Positions 1-5,976 of a stretch of 42,905 nt of DNA are shown here, piece by piece (position 1 is the stretch's first letter; each line of letters begins with the position of its first letter). The notes below the pieces were generated by a model, which was not told the origin of the DNA, searched no databases, and was given only the letters and a program-made list of their open reading frames with translations. The translations under genes were made by a program, and so were the position numbers. This DNA is from SFEB01 sp964612455 (GTDB lineage Bacteria; Bacillota; Clostridia; Christensenellales; CAG-314): the NCBI GenBank assembly GCA_964612455.1, contig CAZTCB010000008.1:1-42905 (forward strand), written 5' to 3'.

Positions 1-71
1 GGAACAACAGGGCTCGAACCTGTGACCCCTTGCTTGTAAGGCAAGTGCTCTCCCAACTGAGCTATACTCCC
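1..71 (-). tRNA. tRNA-Val (anticodon UAC), 3' end cut by the window edge
   Basis: Read on the minus strand the cloverleaf starts GGGAGTA at 71. The anticodon stem CTTGC/GCAAG encloses the loop CTTACAA, giving anticodon TAC (Val). The T arm is ACAGG-TTCGAGC-CCTGT. The acceptor pairs GGGAGTA with TGTTCC plus one more C that lies outside the window. The discriminator and CCA end are therefore missing only because the window starts here. Confidence 0.93.
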
Positions 72-93
72 ACAGCATTTCCGACGCCTACTA

Positions 94-121
94 AGTATAG
101 CACAAATCCGAAAAAAAGCAA
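94..121 (-). promoter_or_regulatory. Promoter for tRNA-Val
   Basis: On the minus strand there is a -35 TTGCTT (116-121), a 16-base spacer and a -10 TATACT (94-99) preceded by TG (extended -10). It lies just upstream of the tRNA 5' end at 71. Confidence 0.65.
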
Positions 122-172
122 CCGATTGAGGTAAAAAAGTCAAAAATAATTTTTCCGATCGCGTAGTAGCAC

Positions 173-202
173 TTGCGTCGGTTTAAGGCGGCGTGCTATA
201 AT
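173..202 (+). promoter_or_regulatory. Sigma-A promoter for the alkylation repair gene
   Basis: -35 TTGCGT (173-178), an 18-base spacer and a perfect -10 TATAAT (197-202), about 30 bases before the GTG start at 234. Confidence 0.65.
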
Positions 203-233
203 CTACAATAATCGACGCAAGGGGGTAGTTTGG

Positions 234-959
234 GTGAAAGAGGAAAGAAAAGATTTTTTGTTGACGAGGGACGAGTGGCGCGCGGGGGACAAAGCGGATT
301 TCGTCGCGTACGTCAACTCTCTCGGAGACGAAAAACGGGCGTGTTTCGAGCAAAAGATAATGAACACTTCTTTAAAATGCATAGGAGTTTTGTCGTCGGA
401 TATAGACGGGATAGTCAAAAAAATAGCGAAGGGCAATTATCTTTCTTTTATTGATTTATGGATAACGGACAATTATTCCTGTTTGGTAATAACGGGAAAG
501 CTGATTGCTAAAATAAAAGATTTTTCAACCTTTAAACAGTATATGCTTTCTTACGTCGACTACGTGGATTGCTGGGGCGGATGCGACTGTCTCGGTTTTA
601 AGGCGGCACCGCGCGCCGAGGAGGACTTTTTGTCGTTTGCAAAAGAGTTGACTCAATCGGAAAAAACCTTTGCGAGGCGCATAGGGCTCGTCATGATGCT
701 TAAAACCGTCAACGACAAGTCTATTGACGGTATACTCGACGTTTGCTCGGGATTGTCGGGTGAAACGGAGTATTACGTCAATATGGCAAACGCATGGCTG
801 GTGTCGGAGTGTTTCGTGCGAAACAGAGATAAAACCATGTCGGTGTTGCGCTCGGGCAAATTAAATCGTTTTGTTCAGAATAAAGCAATATGCAAATGCC
901 GCGACAGCTTTCGCGTGAGTGCGTCAGACAAAGAGATACTGCTCGGATTGAGAAAGTGA
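234..959 (+). CDS. DNA alkylation repair protein (AlkD-like, HEAT-repeat glycosylase family)
   Basis: This 241-residue protein resembles the AlkD/AlkC family, all-helical HEAT-like glycosylases that remove alkylated purines without flipping the base. Family-like stretches are DCWGGCDCLGF (near residue 112), the helix RRIGLVMMLK (near 149), YYVNMANAWLVSE (near 181) and the C-terminal NKAICKCRDS (near 217). No signal peptide or membrane segment is seen. The start is a GTG at 234 with a GGGGG-type site at 221-225; no ATG in frame is better placed. It has its own promoter and is transcribed alone, before the feo operon. Family membership is fairly secure. Catalytic activity is inferred, because many paralogues with this fold are uncharacterised. 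Confidence 0.8.
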   Translation: MKEERKDFLLTRDEWRAGDKADFVAYVNSLGDEKRACFEQKIMNTSLKCIGVLSSDIDGIVKKIAKGNYLSFIDLWITDNYSCLVITGKLIAKIKDFSTFKQYMLSYVDYVDCWGGCDCLGFKAAPRAEEDFLSFAKELTQSEKTFARRIGLVMMLKTVNDKSIDGILDVCSGLSGETEYYVNMANAWLVSECFVRNRDKTMSVLRSGKLNRFVQNKAICKCRDSFRVSASDKEILLGLRK

Positions 960-1004
960 GCGACGAGTCGAAATAAAAAAAATAAAAAAAGGTTGAAAAA
1001 ACGG

Positions 1005-1033
1005 TTGACATATTTTAAACCGTCGGATATAAT
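1005..1033 (+). promoter_or_regulatory. Promoter of the feo operon
   Basis: Perfect consensus: -35 TTGACA (1005-1010), a 17-base spacer and -10 TATAAT (1028-1033). Transcription would start near 1040, inside the first inverted repeat, so a bound repressor would block this strong promoter. Confidence 0.85.
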
Positions 1034-1036
1034 ATC

Positions 1037-1062
1037 AACCGATTAGCAGAGGCTAACCGATT
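1037..1062 (+). promoter_or_regulatory. Inverted-repeat operator A of the feo operon (probable DtxR-type site)
   Basis: The core arms TTAGC and GCTAA are separated by AGAG (1043-1056). Extending outward, left arm AACCGATTAGC and right arm GCTAACCGATT match as an inverted repeat at 9 of 11 positions. It covers the predicted transcription start. The half-site resembles the GGTTAG core known for DtxR/IdeR operators, although the spacing differs. Confidence 0.6.
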
Positions 1063-1072
1063 TTTTTTGAGG

Positions 1073-1096
1073 TTGAGTTAGCATTTGCAAACTCAA
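1073..1096 (+). promoter_or_regulatory. Inverted-repeat operator B in the feo leader
   Basis: Arms TTGAGTTAGC (1073-1082) and GCAAACTCAA (1087-1096) match as an inverted repeat at 9 of 10 positions around the spacer ATTT. The 4-base spacing and the GTTAGC half match site A. It lies in the 5' leader, 28 bases before feoA. Confidence 0.55.
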
Positions 1097-1124
1097 ATCA
1101 TCATAGATATTTAGCGAGGTTTGC

Positions 1125-1337
1125 ATGATTCCTTTGGTTTTTGCCGATATGGGCGAGGACAACGTAATAAAAAAGATAGGCGGCACTCCCGAGGTTAAAA
1201 AACACCTCGAGGATCTCGGTTTCGTCGTCGGCGGCACGGTAAACGTCGTCAGCTCCATGGGCGGCAATCTGATAGTCAACGTCAAGGACGTGCGCGTCGC
1301 CGTAGGTAAGGAGCTTGCTCAGAAAGTTATGGTATAA
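1125..1337 (+). CDS. feoA: FeoA-domain protein 1, ferrous iron transport accessory
   Basis: A 70-residue protein with the small SH3-like FeoA fold. Visible features are the conserved turn HLEDLGFVVGGTVNVVS (near residues 26-42) and a C-terminal strand ending in VAVGKELAQKVMV. FeoA proteins are cytosolic and are thought to modulate the FeoB G domain. It is the first gene of the feo operon, followed by a second FeoA, an arrangement common in Clostridia. The site GAGG at 1115-1118 places the ATG at 1125. The N-terminus (MIPLVFADMGE) is slightly longer than in many FeoA proteins. Its distinct role next to FeoA 2 cannot be told from sequence. Confidence 0.85.
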   Translation: MIPLVFADMGEDNVIKKIGGTPEVKKHLEDLGFVVGGTVNVVSSMGGNLIVNVKDVRVAVGKELAQKVMV

Positions 1338-1413
1338 ATCCGACCGATTCGGTTTGTATATTTTATCTTGCAATATCCGCATGAAGAGAGACGTGCGGAA
1401 AGGAGGTTGAAGA

Positions 1414-1635
1414 ATGAAGACTTTGAAAGAAGTGCCGATAGGCGAAACCGTGACCGTAAAAAGGTTGCACGGCGAAGGCGCCGTCAAACGCAGAATAATG
1501 GACATGGGCATCACCAAAGGTACGCAGGTATATATCCGCAAAGTCGCGCCGTTGGGGGATCCCGTGGAGGTTACCGTCCGCGGATACGAACTTTCTATTC
1601 GTAAAGCCGACGCAGACATGATAGAGGTAGAATAA
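1414..1635 (+). CDS. feoA: FeoA-domain protein 2, ferrous iron transport accessory
   Basis: A 73-residue FeoA-fold protein. It opens with LKEVPIGETVTVKRLHGEGAVKRRIMDMG, the classic FeoA signature (small loop, then RRIMDMGI), and ends with a strand rich in charged residues (SIRKADADMIEVE). A strong AAAGGAGG site lies just before the ATG at 1414. It sits 76 bases after FeoA 1 and about 50 bases before feoB. FeoA 1 has LEDLGF where this one has RIMDMG, so the two copies are clearly diverged. Confidence 0.9.
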   Translation: MKTLKEVPIGETVTVKRLHGEGAVKRRIMDMGITKGTQVYIRKVAPLGDPVEVTVRGYELSIRKADADMIEVE

Positions 1636-1656
1636 GTTTAAATTTTTTAAATATCG

Positions 1657-1672
1657 GTTAGCGATGGCTAAC
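1657..1672 (+). promoter_or_regulatory. Inverted-repeat operator C between feoA 2 and feoB
   Basis: Perfect arms GTTAGC (1657-1662) and GCTAAC (1667-1672) around the spacer GATG. The left flank ATCG repeats the outer part of site A. The site ends directly before the feoB ribosome binding site AAAGGAG (1673-1679), so bound protein could act as a roadblock or a second control point. No clear promoter is seen between it and feoA 2. Confidence 0.55.
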
Positions 1673-1684
1673 AAAGGAGAAGAC

Positions 1685-4204
1685 ATGAATATAAAAATCG
1701 CCCTTGCGGGCAATCCGAACAGCGGCAAAACGACGTTGTTCAACGCGTTGACCGGGTCCAACCAATTTGTCGGAAACTGGCCCGGCGTAACGGTAGAGAA
1801 AAAAGAGGGAAAGTTAAAAAAGCACGACGACGTGACGATTACCGACCTTCCGGGTATTTACTCTCTTTCGCCGTATACGTTGGAAGAAGTAGTTGCCCGA
1901 AACTACCTTTTGGGGGAGAGACCGGACGCGATTCTTAACATAGTAGACGCCACCAACCTCGAGCGCAACCTGTATCTGACTACGCAGTTGACCGAACTGG
2001 GTATACCCGTGGTCATTGCGTTAAACATGATGGATATGGTAAAAAAAGCGGGAGACAGAGTCGATACGGCAGAGCTTTCGCGGAGATTGGGTTGCAAGAT
2101 AGTGGAGATATCCGCGCTCAAAGGAGACGGAGTGGCAGCCGCGGCGGAAGAGGCGATAAAAGCCGCCAAAAACGGCAAAACCGTACCGATGCACACTTTT
2201 TCGGGCGCGGTAGAACATGCCATCGCTCACATAGAGGAGGCGGTGTTGCATGACAAGCCGGAGGAAAAACAACGTTGGTACGCGATAAAGATTTTTGAGC
2301 GCGACGATAAAGTGATGAAAGAGCTGGATATACCCGCATCGACGCGTGCGCACCTCGAAGAGGACATAGCGGCGGCGGAAAAAGAGCTTGACGACGACGC
2401 GGAGAGCATCATCACAAACGAGCGTTACGTCTATATCGCCGAAACGCTTAAGGGTTGTTACAAGAAAAAACATGCCGGCAAGATGACGACGTCGGATAAA
2501 ATCGACAAAATCGTCACCAATCGTTGGCTCGCGTTGCCGATTTTTGTCGTAGTGATGTTTATCGTATATTTCGTATCGGTTACGACGGTCGGCGGCTGGG
2601 CGACCGACTGGGCAAACGACGGTTTGTTTGGCGACGGTTTCCATTTGTTCGGCATCGGTAGCGGCAAATACGAGGACGCTGCCGGCGAGTACGGGGACGC
2701 AAGCGGCATGATAGACGGTTTCGTTTCGTATCTCAAAGGTAACGGAACGGATACCGAAGAGCTGGAAAGCGTGCTTGACGTCGAAGCCGAAGGTTTTGAC
2801 TCTTTGGCGGCAAAGACGCAGTTGGAAACGATAGTCGGCGCGTATTCGGACGATTTTTCGTTTGAGTACGTTGTTTACGACGACGAAACCTTGCAGGACG
2901 AGACTCTTACGGCAACCAAGCAGGATTTGCTGGACGCAATAAGCGTTTTGCACGAAACTTATGGTTTTTCCGAACCTGATCCCGCGGATTTCGGAGTATG
3001 GGTGCCGGGTATCCCCGCATTAATAGAGAGCGGTCTCGAAGCGATAAACTGTTGGGGTTGGTTGCAGAGCCTTATTCTCGACGGTATAGTCGCAGGCGTG
3101 GGCGCGGTATTGGGCTTTGTGCCGCAGATTTTGGTTTTGTTTATCTTCCTTGCATTTCTCGAGGCTTGCGGATACATGTCCCGTATCGCTTTCGTGCTCG
3201 ACCGTATTTTCCGTAAATTCGGGCTTTCGGGCAAATCGTTTATCCCCATGTTGATAGGGACGGGGTGCGGCATACCGGGTATTATGGCGAGCAGAACCAT
3301 AGAAAACGAGCGTGACCGCAGAATGACCGTCATGACTACTACTTTTATCCCGTGCGGTGCAAAATTGCCCTTTATCGCCATGATAGCCGGCGCGATATTC
3401 GGCGGCGCATGGTGGGTTGCGCCCTCGGCGTATTTCCTCGGTATGGCGGCAATCATCGTATCCGGCATCATGCTCAAAAAGACTAAGCCCTTTGCGGGCG
3501 AACCCGCTCCTTTCGTAATGGAGTTGCCCGCGTATCGTCTGCCGACGGTAGGAAACGTTCTCCGCTCGATGTGGGAGCGCGGCTGGTCGTTTATTAAAAA
3601 AGCTGGCACGGTAATACTGTTGTCCACCATAGTTATCTGGTTTACAACTTATTTCGGTTTCGTCGACGGAACGTTCAGAATGTTGGCGACGGAAGAAATA
3701 AGCAACAGTATATTGGCTTACGTCGGCAAAGGTCTTGCATGGATATTTGCACCGCTCGGTTTCGGCAACTGGCAGGCGACGGTGGCGTCCATTACGGGGC
3801 TCGTTGCGAAAGAAAACATCGTAGGCACGCTGGGTATCCTTTACGGTGGCGGCGCAGGTACGGTATACGCCAATCTTTCGTCGGCGTTTACTGCCGTCAG
3901 CGGATACAGTTTCCTTATCTTCAATCTTCTTTGCGCTCCTTGTTTCGCGGCTATGGGTGCCATCAAGCGCGAAATGAACAACGGAAAGTGGACTGCTTTT
4001 GCGATTATTTATCAATGTCTGTTCGCGTATGCGATTGCTCTCGTGTTTAACTCGTTCGGCAATCTCTTCTCGGGAAATCTTACGGGCGCGCTTAACATTA
4101 TTTCGTTTATAGTTTCTATAGGCGTCGTGGCGTTTATCGTGTATATGCTCGTTAAACCCTACAAAGAGTCCGACAGATTGACCAAAGAAGTAAGCGTAAG
4201 TTAA
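1685..4204 (+). CDS. feoB: FeoB ferrous iron transporter with a long acidic insertion
   Basis: FeoB imports Fe2+ across the inner membrane and carries an N-terminal G-protein domain. From the start chosen here (839 residues): G1 GNPNSGKT (9-16), G3 DLPG (54-57), G4 NMMD (114-117) and G5 SALKG (near 143). A helical stalk follows, then a first membrane helix near 284-302, the Gate core with IGTGCGIPGIMASRTIENER (near 525) and FIPCGAKLPFIAMIAG. The usual short loop after membrane helix 1 is replaced by about 110 extra, very acidic residues (about 325-437). I chose ATG 1685 because AAAGGAG lies 5 bases before it. The ATG at 1664 has no such site and lies inside operator C. Confidence 0.95.
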   Translation: MNIKIALAGNPNSGKTTLFNALTGSNQFVGNWPGVTVEKKEGKLKKHDDVTITDLPGIYSLSPYTLEEVVARNYLLGERPDAILNIVDATNLERNLYLTTQLTELGIPVVIALNMMDMVKKAGDRVDTAELSRRLGCKIVEISALKGDGVAAAAEEAIKAAKNGKTVPMHTFSGAVEHAIAHIEEAVLHDKPEEKQRWYAIKIFERDDKVMKELDIPASTRAHLEEDIAAAEKELDDDAESIITNERYVYIAETLKGCYKKKHAGKMTTSDKIDKIVTNRWLALPIFVVVMFIVYFVSVTTVGGWATDWANDGLFGDGFHLFGIGSGKYEDAAGEYGDASGMIDGFVSYLKGNGTDTEELESVLDVEAEGFDSLAAKTQLETIVGAYSDDFSFEYVVYDDETLQDETLTATKQDLLDAISVLHETYGFSEPDPADFGVWVPGIPALIESGLEAINCWGWLQSLILDGIVAGVGAVLGFVPQILVLFIFLAFLEACGYMSRIAFVLDRIFRKFGLSGKSFIPMLIGTGCGIPGIMASRTIENERDRRMTVMTTTFIPCGAKLPFIAMIAGAIFGGAWWVAPSAYFLGMAAIIVSGIMLKKTKPFAGEPAPFVMELPAYRLPTVGNVLRSMWERGWSFIKKAGTVILLSTIVIWFTTYFGFVDGTFRMLATEEISNSILAYVGKGLAWIFAPLGFGNWQATVASITGLVAKENIVGTLGILYGGGAGTVYANLSSAFTAVSGYSFLIFNLLCAPCFAAMGAIKREMNNGKWTAFAIIYQCLFAYAIALVFNSFGNLFSGNLTGALNIISFIVSIGVVAFIVYMLVKPYKESDRLTKEVSVS

Positions 4205-4228
4205 GGCGCGTACGAAAAGGAGGACAAA

Positions 4229-4402
4229 ATGCTCGAATGGCTCCGAATGAACGTCGGCTCGCTGGTTTTATTGTTCGTATTGGCAGGCGGTATGACGGCG
4301 CTCGTCGCGTATCTGTTAAGGCAAAAAAAGCAGGGCAAACACACTTGTTCGTGCGGGTGTAAAAATTGCGCAATGAACGGTTGTTGTCACAAAGAAAAAT
4401 AA
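4229..4402 (+). CDS. FeoB-associated Cys-rich small membrane protein
   Basis: A 57-residue protein: one N-terminal membrane helix (about residues 9-29, GSLVLLFVLAGGMTALVAYLL), then a basic stretch and a Cys-rich tail with CSCGCKNC and NGCC. This matches the small FeoB-associated Cys-rich proteins found after feoB in Firmicutes. Such tails are suggested to bind iron or an Fe-S cluster, but the role is not established. AAAAGGAGG lies before the ATG. The gene follows feoB by 24 bases and a terminator closes the unit. Confidence 0.85.
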   Translation: MLEWLRMNVGSLVLLFVLAGGMTALVAYLLRQKKQGKHTCSCGCKNCAMNGCCHKEK

Positions 4403-4410
4403 TCGTACGG

Positions 4411-4440
4411 AAAAGGAGCGCGGTTTTTAGCGCTCCTTTT
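4411..4440 (+). terminator. Terminator of the feo operon
   Basis: Stem AAAAGGAGCGC pairs with GCGCTCCTTTT around the loop GGTTTTTA, ending in a T-rich tract. It lies 8 bases after the Cys-rich gene. The T tract is interrupted by CC, so some readthrough into the HMA gene is possible. Confidence 0.75.
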
Positions 4441-4481
4441 CCTTTCCGACTAAAAAACAAAGAAACCCGAGGAGGAATAAA

Positions 4482-4745
4482 ATGATAAAAACCACTATAA
4501 AAATAGACGGAATGCATTGCGGTATGTGCGAGTCGCGGGTAAACGAAATCGTGAGGCTCGTGTTGCCCGTCAAAAAAGTGACGTCCTCGCACGCAACGGG
4601 AAAAACGGTCGTTCTGACGGAAAAATCGCCCGACAAAGACGCCGTAACGCATGCGCTCGAGGCTCAGGGGTATCGCGTTTTGTCGATAGGCGAGGAGCTT
4701 TACGAGAAAAAAGGTCTTTTCGGGTTGTTCGACAAACGTCGCTGA
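4482..4745 (+). CDS. Heavy-metal-associated (HMA) domain protein, CopZ-like
   Basis: An 87-residue single-domain protein with the HMA metal site GMHCGMC (Cys 13 and Cys 16) after the first strand. It has the expected beta-alpha-beta-beta-alpha-beta length and ends with a short basic tail (FGLFDKRR). HMA proteins carry soft metals such as Cu+ or Zn2+ as chaperones. Position between feo and the DtxR regulator suggests a metal-homeostasis role, but no copper ATPase is nearby and the metal cannot be named. The site GAGGAGG lies before the ATG. No promoter is evident, so it may depend on feo readthrough. Confidence 0.85.
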   Translation: MIKTTIKIDGMHCGMCESRVNEIVRLVLPVKKVTSSHATGKTVVLTEKSPDKDAVTHALEAQGYRVLSIGEELYEKKGLFGLFDKRR

Positions 4746-4785
4746 ACTAAAAAGAAAAAATTTTGGCGGCAAACGCTGTTAAAAC

Positions 4786-4814
4786 TTTACAAATCGAATA
4801 AAAACGCTTATAAT
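4786..4814 (+). promoter_or_regulatory. Promoter for the DtxR-family regulator
   Basis: -35 TTTACA (4786-4791), a 17-base spacer and perfect -10 TATAAT (4809-4814). No GTTAGC-type inverted repeat is seen here, so autoregulation through the feo operator is not suggested. Confidence 0.7.
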
Positions 4815-4857
4815 GATAAAACAGCCGTGAGGTTGACGATAAAAAGGAAAGGTGAGT

Positions 4858-5223
4858 ATGAAAACACGCGAATCCGAAGAAATGTACCTCGAGACGATTT
4901 TGCTTTTGCGAAAACAAAAGCCGTCGGTCCGCGCGATAGACGTCGCTACGGAGCTCGGTTTTTCTAAACCGAGCGTGTCTCGTGCCGTGGGATTGCTTGA
5001 AAAAAAAGGTTACGTCTCGCGCAATGCTCTCGGCGAAATAACTTTGACCGAGTCGGGACATGACAAGGCGACCGACGTGTACGACCGACATCGTATCATT
5101 ACCGCTTTGCTTGAAAAAACGGGTGCGGATAAAAATCTGGCGGAAGAAAACGCCTGTCGTATAGAACACGTCATATCGGACGAAATGTTTGAGATTTTAA
5201 AAAAATTCGTCGAAAAAGTCTGA
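4858..5223 (+). CDS. DtxR/IdeR-family metal-dependent regulator (iron-type ligands, no C-terminal domain)
   Basis: A 121-residue winged-helix protein with the dimerisation domain but no SH3-like third domain. The opening KTRESEEMYLETILLL is typical of the family, and the recognition helix is near SKPSVSRAVGLLEKKGYV (36-53). Compared from memory with diphtheria DtxR, the primary metal site appears intact: Met 9 (M10), Cys 100 (C102), Glu 103 (E105), His 104 (H106). MntR has Asp at the Met position and Glu at the Cys position, so an iron sensor is favoured. The ancillary site keeps His 78 but has Thr 82 and Glu 96 instead of Glu and His. I prefer ATG 4858 over GTG 4852, as GGAAAGG is better spaced from it. 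It probably represses feo when Fe2+ is plentiful. Confidence 0.88.
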   Translation: MKTRESEEMYLETILLLRKQKPSVRAIDVATELGFSKPSVSRAVGLLEKKGYVSRNALGEITLTESGHDKATDVYDRHRIITALLEKTGADKNLAEENACRIEHVISDEMFEILKKFVEKV

Positions 5224-5303
5224 TTGCGCGTCGGTTCGTCTTTCGTCGTTTCCGACGACGGAGTCGAGGTGTTTTTAGTTAATTCGTGCATAGAAATAAA
5301 AAA

Positions 5304-5336
5304 GGGTTGTTAAGTTTAAAAACAATCCTTTTTTTT
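5304..5336 (+). terminator. Terminator after the DtxR regulator
   Basis: Stem GGGTTGTT with AACAATCC (one G-T pair) around the loop AAGTTTAAA, followed by a run of eight T. The stretch between the gene and this hairpin (5224-5303) holds only a short CGTCG/CGACG hairpin and no gene. Confidence 0.8.
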
Positions 5337-5361
5337 GGCTTATTTTGCGGTATTTTCAGTC

Positions 5362-5403
5362 AAAAAAAACAACCTCGTATCCGTCGGAATACGAGGTTGT
5401 TTT
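5362..5403 (-). terminator. Terminator of the minus-strand tRNA operon
   Basis: A perfect 15-pair stem: AAAACAACCTCGTAT (5366-5380) against ATACGAGGTTGTTTT around CCGTCGGA. On the minus strand it is followed by a T run (the A run at 5362-5369). It lies 7 bases beyond the CCA end of tRNA-Glu. Confidence 0.88.
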
Positions 5404-5409
5404 CGTTTT

Positions 5410-5484
5410 TGGTGACCCCAAGGGGATTCGAACCCCTATTGCCACCGTGAAAGGGTGGTGTCCTAACCATTAGACCATGGGGCC
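5410..5484 (-). tRNA. tRNA-Glu (anticodon UUC)
   Basis: Minus-strand cloverleaf: acceptor GGCCCCA with TGGGGTC, anticodon stem CCACC/GGTGG with loop CTTTCAC giving TTC (Glu), and T arm AGGGG-TTCGAAT-CCCCT. CCA is encoded (5410-5412). It is the last gene of a three-tRNA operon. Confidence 0.96.
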
Positions 5485-5520
5485 TTACTTTTGTTTGCCG
5501 TAGGGCAAGCAAAGGTATTT

Positions 5521-5597
5521 TGGTAGCGGCGGTCGGATTCGAACCAACGACCTGCCGGGTATGAACCGGCCGCTATAACCAACTAAGCTACGCCGCC
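5521..5597 (-). tRNA. Elongator tRNA-Met (anticodon CAU)
   Basis: Minus-strand cloverleaf: acceptor GGCGGCG with CGCCGCT (G1-U72 wobble), anticodon stem GCCGG/CCGGC with loop TTCATAC giving CAT, and encoded CCA. It lacks the C1-A72 mismatch of initiators and, as far as I recall, resembles the B. subtilis elongator Met species. A lysidine-modified Ile-AUA tRNA also has a CAT gene anticodon but is less likely. Confidence 0.9.
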
Positions 5598-5602
5598 AAA
5601 AA

Positions 5603-5678
5603 TGGTTGCAGGGGAAGGATTTGAACCTACGACCTCCGGGTTATGAGCCCGACGAGCTGCCAGCTGCTCTACCCTGCG
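5603..5678 (-). tRNA. Initiator tRNA-fMet (anticodon CAU)
   Basis: Minus-strand cloverleaf with both initiator hallmarks: a C1-A72 mismatch (acceptor CGCAGGG with CCCTGCA) and GGG/CCC pairs in the anticodon stem (TCGGG-CTCATAA-CCCGG). CCA is encoded. The T stem GTAGG/CCTTC has a U50-U64 mismatch, in the position where the E. coli initiator has a U-G wobble. It is the first gene of the tRNA operon. Confidence 0.95.
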
Positions 5679-5703
5679 ATATAAACAAGCCTAATGCTTG
5701 ACT

Positions 5704-5732
5704 ATGTTATCACTTTGTTTCGTTGTTGTCAA
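5704..5732 (-). promoter_or_regulatory. Promoter of the tRNA operon fMet-Met-Glu
   Basis: On the minus strand: -35 TTGACA (5727-5732), a 17-base spacer and -10 TAACAT (5704-5709), 26 bases before the fMet gene. Confidence 0.75.
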
Positions 5733-5864
5733 GCAAAAACGGTCAAGTTTTTTTAAAAAAATAAAAATGACGATATCGTCGTCAAAGGTCGCGTTTGCGT
5801 CAACGGTGGCTAAACGATATCGGCGCGAGTATACTATATTTCGGAACAATATTTTTTCGGACGA

Positions 5865-5893
5865 TTGACAAGGTGCTTTTTGTATGTTAAACT
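5865..5893 (+). promoter_or_regulatory. Promoter of the NhaC antiporter gene
   Basis: -35 TTGACA (5865-5870), a 17-base spacer and -10 TAAACT (5888-5893) with an extended TG at 5885-5886. The rest of 5733-5976 holds AT-rich DNA and a small palindromic stretch around GACGATATCGTC (5769-5780), with no gene. Confidence 0.7.
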
Positions 5894-5976
5894 ACCACTT
5901 GTCGGTTTTTTGCGATATTGGTTTTTCGCGAATGCCGCAAACAAAAGAATAAAGAGCAAGGAGACAGGGGTTTTTT

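Noticed and set aside
1664..1684. Upstream ATG start for FeoB
   Set aside because: No ribosome binding site precedes it and it lies inside operator C. ATG 1685 has AAAGGAG at ideal spacing and gives the normal FeoB N-terminus.
4774..4826. GCTGTT...AACAGC inverted repeat around the regulator promoter
   Set aside because: Six bases each with a loop of about 40 is expected by chance, and the sequence differs from the feo operators.
5769..5780. GACGATATCGTC palindrome as an operator for NhaC
   Set aside because: It is 85 bases before the -35, short, and has no second copy with the same flanks near a promoter.
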